A stretch of 7,069 nucleotides of DNA. Origin: Leptospiraceae bacterium (lineage in GTDB: Bacteria; Spirochaetota; Leptospiria; Leptospirales; Leptonemataceae). Positions 1-5,190 of the stretch are shown piece after piece. The notes under the pieces are model-generated. The model was not told the origin of the DNA, ran no database searches, and was given only the letters and a program-made list of their open reading frames with translations. The stretch covers positions 1 to 7,069 of the forward strand of contig JAGRNC010000127.1 of the NCBI GenBank assembly GCA_020440935.1. Reading direction: 5' to 3'. Positions within the stretch are counted from its first letter, which is position 1. Every line of letters begins with the position of its first letter. The position numbers and the translations under genes are program-made.

Positions 1-599
1 CTGCGGATTTGTTCCGTATGAAGCGCGAAAACCGAACGATTCACAACAAGCATAGCCCTGGATTCCATAATCCGTGCAATCTCTGTCAATCCATTCGCTT
101 TTAATGTACTTCCGGTACTCACAAGGTCGACGATACAATCGGACAGACCAACGATGGGCGCAATCTCGATCGAACCATGCAAATGAATGACCTCGCACGA
201 TTTCCCCTGCCGGAAAAACCAGTCCTGGGTGAGAGCCGGGTATTTGGTGGCCACGCGAACGTGAGAAGCGGCCATCACCTTTTCGGTATCCTGAGACCTG
301 GCCGCCAGCGAAAGCCGACAGTATCCAAAGCCCAATTCCAGCGGAATCGCCAGATCATAACGCTTCTCTTCCATTACGTCACGACCGGTAATGCCAGCCT
401 GCGCGCCGCCATGCATCACGTAAGCGGGCACATCTTGATTACGCACCAGTAGAATCCGGTACTTACCTGTCGGATCAATAAAGCTCAGTTCCCGACTGTC
501 TGGGATTTGAAAATCAGCGAATCCGGATTGCCGAAAAAAATCGAGGCTCTCCTCCGACATTCGCCCGGATGGTAGAGCGATTGTGAACAGATCGCTCAT
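1..599 (-). CDS. hisG: ATP phosphoribosyltransferase catalytic subunit, 3' end missing
   Basis: The encoded enzyme joins ATP and PRPP to give phosphoribosyl-ATP, the first committed and feedback-controlled step of histidine synthesis, in the cytoplasm. Translation from the ATG at 599 gives 199 codons with no stop before the window edge. The start reads MSDLFTIALPSGRM, typical of HisG. Residues 145-166 fit the HisG family signature fully (E-x5-G-x-S-x2-I-x-D-L-x2-TG-x-TL), the loop that binds the PRPP phosphate. The reading reaches the place where short HisG proteins normally end, so whether this is the short form (which needs HisZ) or the long form with its own regulatory domain cannot be seen here. 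The ATG overlaps the stop of the TPR gene as ATGA and has no clear Shine-Dalgarno sequence, which suggests translational coupling. No other hisG-like reading is open here, so the identification is firm; only the 3' end is unknown. Confidence 0.96.
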   Translation of the reverse strand, partial: MSDLFTIALPSGRMSEESLDFFRQSGFADFQIPDSRELSFIDPTGKYRILLVRNQDVPAYVMHGGAQAGITGRDVMEEKRYDLAIPLELGFGYCRLSLAARSQDTEKVMAASHVRVATKYPALTQDWFFRQGKSCEVIHLHGSIEIAPIVGLSDCIVDLVSTGSTLKANGLTEIARIMESRAMLVVNRSVFALHTEQIR

Positions 600-1336
600 T
601 GCGAAAGTCGAAATGCGGCAGCAGCGGCTCGGATATCTTGAATATCTTCGGTTTGCTCGATGCCCCAGAGGTCATTGAATACCTTTTCTGCCTCTTCGGT
701 TTTGCCCATTTTCTGCAATGCCCGTCCCTGACCAAATAAGGCCAGTGCTTGCGAATAAGGATCGCTGGTTACCTGCTTGAGCGCATTTGCATACTGTTCG
801 GCCGCCTTATCATAGGACTCGGCTTCTTCGTAGGCAACCCCCGCCTGGTAGTGAAAAAACATTTTTAGCTCTGGCATGGACATTTCCGAAGCCAGTTTGG
901 CCGCAGCATCACCTTCCTTACTATGCTCACCCGCCTGACGGTAGAGCCCAATCTCTGCAAGGTACGATCGGCGCACGGCCGATTCAATGGTATGCTTCTG
1001 CCTGTATTCCTCCAGGAGTCGCGTTCCGGGCTCGGTGGAAGTGATATCGGCGCCCAGGCGCGGGTCTCCGGCCAGTTCATCAAAAGCCTCGCGGGCAGCC
1101 GTGTCCTGTTTTTCTTCGTAGAATCGATAGCTTACGGCGGCGATCAGAACAACTACTCCCAGACCAACCCCGGCGAGAACGGCCGTCAGGTTTTTGCGGA
1201 TAAAGAAAAAGATGCGATGAAGCGCCATCTCCACCGGTCCACCTTCGAAGTCTCGAAGTGGATCGTAGTTCACTTTTACGTTCTGCGTATCTGGTTTAAC
1301 TCTTCGATTGCTTTTGCGCGTTGCTCCGCCTGCCAT
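596..1336 (-). CDS. Single-pass membrane protein with TPR-like helical repeats (YfgM-like architecture)
   Basis: The product is 246 residues. Residues 1-49 are basic and probably cytoplasmic (RKSNRR near the start, RKN just before the membrane). Residues about 51-69 form one strong hydrophobic segment rich in Val, Leu, Ala and Gly. The rest is hydrophilic and helical. Two TPR-like hairpins can be seen at about 161-190 (AGVAYEEAESYDKAAEQY) and 197-226 (GQGRALQKMGKTEEAEKVF). There is no signal-peptidase site, so the protein is probably anchored with its repeats on the periplasmic side, by the positive-inside rule. This layout resembles YfgM, a SecYEG/PpiD-associated protein, but that is an analogy of architecture and no function is shown. 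The gene starts one base after the rpsA stop (TAA-A-ATG) with a GGAG seven bases upstream, and ends overlapping hisG. The gene is surely real; its role is unknown. Confidence 0.85.
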   Translation of the reverse strand: MAGGATRKSNRRVKPDTQNVKVNYDPLRDFEGGPVEMALHRIFFFIRKNLTAVLAGVGLGVVVLIAAVSYRFYEEKQDTAAREAFDELAGDPRLGADITSTEPGTRLLEEYRQKHTIESAVRRSYLAEIGLYRQAGEHSKEGDAAAKLASEMSMPELKMFFHYQAGVAYEEAESYDKAAEQYANALKQVTSDPYSQALALFGQGRALQKMGKTEEAEKVFNDLWGIEQTEDIQDIRAAAAAFRLSQ

Positions 1337-1337
1337 T

Positions 1338-3035
1338 TTAGTTCTCCGGAAGTTTCTTGATTAGCGATCCCAGGGAACTGGTAGATGGGGCGTCGTCTTT
1401 TTTCAGGTACTGATCAATGATCTCGCGTTGTTGTTTGCGTTCGTAGTCCTTTATGGAAAGAGAAATACGCTTCTCATCGGAATCTATGCGAAGAAGCACT
1501 GTGTTTACTTCATCGCCGGGTTTATACAGATCGGAAAGCTTCTGATCCTGCCGCAATGGAATGCGGCTAATGTGCACCAGACCTTCGAATCCATCGCCAA
1601 TATCAACGAATATACCAAAATCGGTGATACTGGTTACCTTTCCCTTCAGGATTGAATTCTTCTTATGTTGCTCTTTCAGTACTTCGTAGGGACTTGGAGT
1701 AAGCTGTTTGATTCCGCAGGATACTCGTCGCTCACCCTTGTTGATGTTCAGAATTTTATACTGAACATTGTCGCCTTTCTTCAGCATCTTTCTATCGGGA
1801 TGGTCGTCCCAGGAATAATCATTGAAGTGGATCAGTCCTTCCACATCATCCAGAATCTTTACGAATGCTCCAAACTTGGTAACCGAAGTGACTTCCCCTT
1901 CGCGCACATCCCCTTCTTTGACATCGGAACCCAACGATTCCCAGGGATCTTTCTGTAGTTGCTTTAGTCCAAGTCCAATGCGCTGCTTCTCGAAATCCAG
2001 CGACAATACCTGCGCTTCCACTTCCTGGCCGACCTCAAGATAGCGCTTTGGATGGCGCAATTTTTTGGACCAGGAAAGCTCACTCACATGTATGAGACCT
2101 TCCAGACCTTCTTTGATTTCTACGAATGCGCCATAGTCGGTTAGACTGGTAACGGTTCCTTTGACTACCGAACCCGAGTGCAATTCCCGCGATGCCCATT
2201 CCCAGGGGTCCTCGCTCATTTGTTTGAGGCCCAGCGAAAGACGATGATTCTCCTGATCGATCTGCAGGATCTTTAGCTCCACTTCCTGACCGATCTGAAA
2301 ACGGTCTTTGAAGGGAGCGAACTTCTTCCAGGAGATGTCGGATTGGTGCAACAATCCTTCGATGCCGTCCACGTTGACGAATACGCCAAAGGACACTTTA
2401 CGAGTTACCGCGCCCTTTACAACATCGCCTTCGTTGTGCTTTTGCTGGAATTCATTCCAGAGCTCGTGGTTTACTTCTTCCAGGATGGCGCGACGACTTA
2501 CAACCGCAGAGCGCTTTTTATCATTAACTTCTATAACTTTGAAATCTACAACAGTGCCGGGTTTGAGTTTGGCTCTGGATCGTGCTTTGAGATCAGCCTG
2601 GCTACGGGGCATGAAGAGCCCCAGGCCCCCCATTCGAACGATGTATCCGTGACCGGAGGAAATCTCTTTCTCTACGATGCCCGAGATCTTGGTTCCGTGC
2701 TCGTGGGCTTCGACTACGCTTCCCCAGGCAACGCGGCGGTCCGCTTCCAGCTTGGATACAATCGTGTTCCCTTCGCTGCCAGCTTCTGATTTTACTACAA
2801 CTTGAAAAACGCTGCCAGCAGGAGGAGGTCCGTCAAATTCCTGTACCGGACATCGGCCGTCTTGTTTCTGCCCTATATCGAACAGCACGTCCCGATCGGT
2901 TACCTCAAGCACTGTAGCTTCTACAATGTCCCCCCGGCTCCACTGAGCCATGTTTACTGATTCTTCTTCCTGTTTCAGGAAGTCAGCCAGGTCTTTTTGT
3001 TCCTGTAGAAGGTCAAATGGAGTAGAAGCCACCAT
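1338..3035 (-). CDS. rpsA: Small-subunit ribosomal protein S1, six S1 domains
   Basis: The product is 565 residues, the normal size for a six-domain S1. This protein sits on the 30S subunit, binds single-stranded mRNA and helps start translation of structured or weakly marked messages. Six OB-fold repeats can be read at about 33-98, 114-184, 203-272, 287-359, 373-444 and 458-530. Domains 3 to 6 carry the classic pattern (for example TDYGAFVEI...EGLIHVSELSW in domain 4). Domains 1 and 2 are divergent, as is normal for the pair that docks on the ribosome. A short Lys/Asp/Ser-rich tail follows domain 6. The chosen ATG has only a weak GGA six bases upstream. An internal ATG at 2951 (residue 29) would start just before domain 1, but the longer form has an acidic N-terminal helix as other S1 proteins do. 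The gene lies 60 bases after cmk, a pairing common across bacteria. Confidence 0.97.
   Translation of the reverse strand: MVASTPFDLLQEQKDLADFLKQEEESVNMAQWSRGDIVEATVLEVTDRDVLFDIGQKQDGRCPVQEFDGPPPAGSVFQVVVKSEAGSEGNTIVSKLEADRRVAWGSVVEAHEHGTKISGIVEKEISSGHGYIVRMGGLGLFMPRSQADLKARSRAKLKPGTVVDFKVIEVNDKKRSAVVSRRAILEEVNHELWNEFQQKHNEGDVVKGAVTRKVSFGVFVNVDGIEGLLHQSDISWKKFAPFKDRFQIGQEVELKILQIDQENHRLSLGLKQMSEDPWEWASRELHSGSVVKGTVTSLTDYGAFVEIKEGLEGLIHVSELSWSKKLRHPKRYLEVGQEVEAQVLSLDFEKQRIGLGLKQLQKDPWESLGSDVKEGDVREGEVTSVTKFGAFVKILDDVEGLIHFNDYSWDDHPDRKMLKKGDNVQYKILNINKGERRVSCGIKQLTPSPYEVLKEQHKKNSILKGKVTSITDFGIFVDIGDGFEGLVHISRIPLRQDQKLSDLYKPGDEVNTVLLRIDSDEKRISLSIKDYERKQQREIIDQYLKKDDAPSTSSLGSLIKKLPEN
1344..1347 (-). 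promoter_or_regulatory. Ribosome-binding site of the TPR gene, inside the rpsA 3' end
   Basis: GGAG on the minus strand lies seven bases before the ATG at 1336 and within the last codons of rpsA. It fixes the start of the TPR gene and shows that this gene can initiate on its own although it follows rpsA by one base. Confidence 0.6.
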
Positions 3036-3095
3036 AAATGTTCCGTAATGCAGCAGTTCTATCTGGGGAGATGAAGATGGGCCACAGTCTTAGAT

Positions 3096-3782
3096 TTAGA
3101 ATCGGTACTGGATTTGCGCCAGGATTCTCGATACGACATCCTCCCGAGAAAGATCGGAAGTGTCAATAAGAATAGCGTCATCGGCCTTTCGCAGGGCCCC
3201 TACCTCCCGATTCCGGTCCTCTTCATCCCTCCGTGCAATATCCCGCTCGATTTCTTCAAGACTCAGATTTGCCCTACCGTGGCCAAGCATTTCTTCGTAC
3301 CTCCTTTTCGCACGGATCTGCACCGAGGCCTCGAGAAAGAACTTACTGGCACTGTCGGGAAATACGACCGTTCCCATGTCGCGACCATCGGCAACCAGGT
3401 CGGTTTGCTCGGAAAACTCTCGGAGCAGTCGATTTACTGTATTGCGACAGGGAACATTATCGGCAATGTAACGAATTCGAGATGTGACTTCCGGCGTCCG
3501 GATTTCCAGACCTACATCGGCGCCATCAAGACAATTCGATTGCCGCCGGTCTTTGAGCAAAACCTGCACTGGCAAAGAATCCGGATCCACTGAGCCGGAC
3601 TGAAAGATTGATCCAAACTCCTGGGCGCTGGATCCAGGTCCCAGGCGGCGCATAAAAGCCAGAGTCAAAGTGCGATAGATTGCTCCCGAGTCGGCATGCA
3701 GAATATCCAACTGCTCGGCGATCATTCCTGCCACCGTGCTCTTACCCGATCCGGCGGGCCCGTCCAAAGCAATCACTCTCAT
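3096..3782 (-). CDS. cmk: Cytidylate kinase (CMP/dCMP kinase)
   Basis: The 228-residue enzyme transfers a phosphate from ATP to CMP or dCMP and recycles cytidine nucleotides in the cytoplasm. Length is normal for the family. The P-loop GPAGSGKST is at residues 8-16. It is followed by the substrate-side motif DSGAIYR (31-37), the ADGRDMGTVVFPDS segment (131-144) with its conserved GRD, the RAKRR stretch (157-161), and the lid/C-terminal region with RRDEEDRNRE and DDAILIDTS (184-209). All key residues appear intact. The usual PLK of the lid reads ALR here, a mild change. The ATG at 3782 is the only sensible start because the P-loop follows at once. It lacks a strong Shine-Dalgarno sequence but overlaps, as ATGA, the stop of an upstream reading frame, which would allow coupled translation. 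The stop is followed by a second in-frame TAA two codons on. Confidence 0.97.
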   Translation of the reverse strand: MRVIALDGPAGSGKSTVAGMIAEQLDILHADSGAIYRTLTLAFMRRLGPGSSAQEFGSIFQSGSVDPDSLPVQVLLKDRRQSNCLDGADVGLEIRTPEVTSRIRYIADNVPCRNTVNRLLREFSEQTDLVADGRDMGTVVFPDSASKFFLEASVQIRAKRRYEEMLGHGRANLSLEEIERDIARRDEEDRNREVGALRKADDAILIDTSDLSREDVVSRILAQIQYRF

Positions 3783-4204
3783 CGATCCAATTCACTGATT
3801 GTGCCACCGGTGGCAAGCGCGGATTGGGGACTCAGATCCTTTCGATACTGGGCCGCAAAAATTTGCAGGAACGATTCGTCCTGGTCACCTGACTGTATTG
3901 AACTTCCAGAGTGGCCGTGATGCGAACCTTTTGCCCGCGACGCTCCGCCATGGATGGCGCGTTCCATCGTAGAAACCGCCCGCGGTTTCCACCACCACCG
4001 CCTCAAATGAGAGCCGATCTGGTCGGCGGGGGCTGGCCCACGCGAAGGCACGAGGCCGTAGCGCGCCACGCTCCGCCATGGATGGCGGCGTTCCATCGTA
4101 GAAACCGCCCGCGGTTTCCACCAACTCCCAAATGAAACGCCGATTGTCAGCGAGTCCCTCCTGGCTGCGAAAACAGGAGGTTTGAGCGCGTCACGCTCCG
4201 CCAT
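3779..4204 (-). CDS. Hypothetical reading frame across the repeat array, overlapping cmk; possible gene remnant
   Basis: This frame encodes up to 141 residues and resembles no family I know. Residues about 27-37 and 70-80 carry the same short peptide (WWKPRAVSTMER), produced by the DNA repeat rather than by protein-level duplication. The repeat ends are 129 bases apart, so the peptide recurs in frame, and a one-base difference then shifts the downstream reading. Other frames on both strands are also open here because the DNA is GC-rich, so most of the frame is doubtful. The last 35 or so codons (from about 3885 down) look more like ordinary coding sequence: DESFLQIFAAQYRKDL and then a stop that overlaps the cmk ATG as ATGA. 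An internal ATG at 3967 would give 62 residues. It may be the tail of a lost gene, a small coupling peptide, or chance. Confidence 0.25.
   Translation of the reverse strand: MAERDALKPPVFAARRDSLTIGVSFGSWWKPRAVSTMERRHPWRSVARYGLVPSRGPAPADQIGSHLRRWWWKPRAVSTMERAIHGGASRAKGSHHGHSGSSIQSGDQDESFLQIFAAQYRKDLSPQSALATGGTISELDR
3802..3815. promoter_or_regulatory. 14-base perfect palindrome before cmk
   Basis: TGCCACCGGTGGCA equals its own reverse complement and lies 19 bases upstream of the cmk ATG. It could be a dimeric operator or a short RNA hairpin that affects cmk initiation. It also falls in the coding-like tail of the upstream reading frame, where it would encode Leu-Ala-Thr-Gly-Gly-Thr, so it may be incidental. 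Confidence 0.35.
3940..3994. repeat. Repeat core, copy A (55 bases)
   Basis: This core matches copy B (4068-4123) at every base except one missing G (after 3959). It contains two self-complementary pieces: CGCCAT-GG-ATGGCG and GAAACCGC-CC-GCGGTTTC. Each could fold into a small hairpin on either strand. The near-identity of non-coding copies 128 bases apart points to recent duplication or to conserved function. Confidence 0.9.
4068..4123. repeat. Repeat core, copy B (56 bases)
   Basis: This is the complete version of the core, running from ACGCTCCGCC to TTTCCACCA. It has a seven-base stem CCGCCAT-GG-ATGGCGG and the eight-base arms GAAACCGC/GCGGTTTC. The sequence after each of copies A and B is also related (CAAATGA, then GCCGAT or CCGAT, then CTGGC and GCGAA at similar spacing), so the true unit is about 125-128 bases and the cores are its best-preserved part. 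Confidence 0.9.
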
Positions 4205-4243
4205 GGATGGCGGCGCGTGGCGCGAAGGTGGGACTCGCTGACA
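4145..4243 (-). repeat. Long inverted repeat after tyrA (14-base perfect arms)
   Basis: TGTCAGCGAGTCCC at 4145-4158 is the exact reverse complement of 4230-4243. Beyond the arms, GATT (4142-4145) and AATC (4247-4250) could extend the stem around a small bulge. The 71 bases inside hold repeat copy C and a second pair, CCTCCTG (4157-4163) and CAGGAGG (4174-4180). In the tyrA transcript the stem would begin five bases after the stop codon. It could slow decay or partly end transcription, but no U-run follows, so I do not call it a rho-independent terminator. It could also be the ends of a small mobile element, though no target-site duplication is visible. Confidence 0.75.
4186..4215. repeat. Repeat core, copy C (partial, 30 bases)
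   Basis: These 30 bases match 4061-4090 of the B unit with one mismatch (T at 4191 for C), including the CCGCCAT-GG-ATGGCGG stem. The match then stops and the GAAACCGC hairpin is absent. The copy starts 125 bases after B, in step with the array, and lies inside the long inverted repeat next to tyrA. Confidence 0.8.
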
Positions 4244-4248
4244 CCCAA

Positions 4249-5190
4249 TCAGGTGTCGTCATTATAGCCACAAATCTCGTTTCGATCTTTTCGAGATTGG
4301 TTTTGCCAGCCGGCCCACCAGTCCAGGTCATCGCTCTCAACGGTCTGAATTAGTTCGTCCAATCCCTGGCGCAAGTCGCGCAGGGATTCCGCGATGTAGT
4401 TTCGGTTCGTCTGCAGGATGTCGCGCCACATTTCGGGATTGGATCCAGCGATGCGCAGCATATCGCGCAGGCCTCCGCCGGTTATGGGAATGGGGGACTG
4501 GCGATTGATATTTCGAACTTCCGGCCGTCGGGCTGTGACGGTGGCAAGAAGGCTGGATAATAGATGGGGCGCATGGCTGAGGTATGCAAGCACAAGATCA
4601 TGATCGCGCTCATTCAGTTCAAATACATGCGAACCCAGGTGCTTCCAAAACTGGGAAAGATTATCGAAATTCTCCTGTTTTTCGGGAGACCGAATGCTGG
4701 AACGAATGAGGATAACCAGACGATTGCGAAAGAGCTCCTCTTTAACTGCAGAGGGTCCGGTATCTTCCGAGCCACACATTGGATGCGATCCGATGAAAGG
4801 TAGATCGGGAAATTGAGCCGCCACTTTTTCCAGATAAGTGCGAGTGGAACTCATGTCCGTGATCAAAGGCAGGTTTTCCGCAGATCGGGCGCCCAGCTCT
4901 TCCAGAAGTACACCGTTTGCGTTTACGGGCATACCCAGAACCATTAGATCAAATTCGTCCAGCGCTACAGGCAAATCGGAAAGTCCGGAAGCGCAATACA
5001 CCTCCGTGGCCAGCTCATGAGACTCTATAAACTCTTTGCTTTTTTGGCTCCGCACGACGCCGGCTATGCGAAGACCCGGATCTTTTCGCAGTGAGGCCGC
5101 CAGCGAAGCGCCCATCATTCCCATGCCATATATCAGAATGGATCGAAATGGTTGCAGATTAATCCACCTGTCCCATAGGATAGGAACCAA
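4249..5190 (-). CDS. tyrA: Prephenate dehydrogenase (arogenate/prephenate type undetermined)
   Basis: The enzyme oxidatively decarboxylates prephenate to 4-hydroxyphenylpyruvate, the route to tyrosine, using NAD(P). With the TTG start at 5190 the product is 313 residues. A Rossmann motif GMGMMG is at 22-27 after the strand SILIY. Next come the active-site GSHPMCG (134-140), YLSHAPHL (203-210) with its conserved His residues, and GGGLRDMLRIAGSNPEMWRDI (238-258), which supplies the substrate-binding Arg. No ACT or chorismate mutase domain is attached, so this is the monofunctional form. The family normally begins only a few residues before the Rossmann strand. That and the AGGTGG at 5164-5169 argue that the real start may be the CTG at 5157, giving 302 residues; the TTG lies 32 bases inside pheA. 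The tail after about 290 is polar and not conserved as far as I can judge. Cofactor choice and prephenate versus arogenate preference cannot be read. Confidence 0.95.
   Translation of the reverse strand: MVPILWDRWINLQPFRSILIYGMGMMGASLAASLRKDPGLRIAGVVRSQKSKEFIESHELATEVYCASGLSDLPVALDEFDLMVLGMPVNANGVLLEELGARSAENLPLITDMSSTRTYLEKVAAQFPDLPFIGSHPMCGSEDTGPSAVKEELFRNRLVILIRSSIRSPEKQENFDNLSQFWKHLGSHVFELNERDHDLVLAYLSHAPHLLSSLLATVTARRPEVRNINRQSPIPITGGGLRDMLRIAGSNPEMWRDILQTNRNYIAESLRDLRQGLDELIQTVESDDLDWWAGWQNQSRKDRNEICGYNDDT

Larger units (their letters stand above)
3783..4248. other. Long gap between tyrA and cmk holding a repeat array
   Basis: This 466-base gap is the only one longer than about 60 bases in the window. 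From about 3940 to 4243 it is filled by a degenerate tandem array and an inverted repeat. The part from 3783 to 3939 holds a coding-like tail and a palindrome. The centre is GC-rich (47 of 60 bases at 4021-4080), unlike the flanking genes. Many bacteria carry aroA between tyrA or pheA functions and cmk. Nothing like AroA (EPSP synthase) can be read here in any frame. I saw no convincing -35/-10 pair and no U-tract terminator. Confidence 0.8.

Noticed and set aside
1..599. hisG as a truncated pseudogene
   Set aside because: The frame is open with an intact signature up to the window edge; the missing end is due to the window, not to a mutation.
923..1360. Plus-strand open frame of 145 codons opposite the TPR gene
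   Set aside because: It lies wholly antisense to a well-supported gene, crosses the TPR start into rpsA, and its peptide resembles no family.
2343..2789. Plus-strand open frame of 148 codons opposite rpsA
   Set aside because: rpsA is certain from its S1 domains; this is an antisense shadow with no recognisable motif.
3114..3593. Plus-strand open frame of 159 codons opposite cmk
   Set aside because: cmk has intact motifs along this whole span; the antisense peptide shows no domain.
3911..4135. Plus-strand proline/arginine-rich peptide repeats across the array
   Set aside because: They come from reading the GC-rich DNA repeat; similar repeated peptides appear in several frames on both strands, so no frame is favoured.
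3940..4215. CRISPR array
   Set aside because: There are only two and a half cores; they are longer than usual repeats, the spacers resemble one another, and no cas gene is in view.
4145..4243. Rho-independent terminator after tyrA
   Set aside because: The stem is long with a large interior and no run of U follows on the transcript strand.
4145..4243. Complete MITE with terminal repeats
   Set aside because: No target-site duplication can be seen next to the arms; flanks read CGAT on one side and CCCA on the other. Left as a possibility only.
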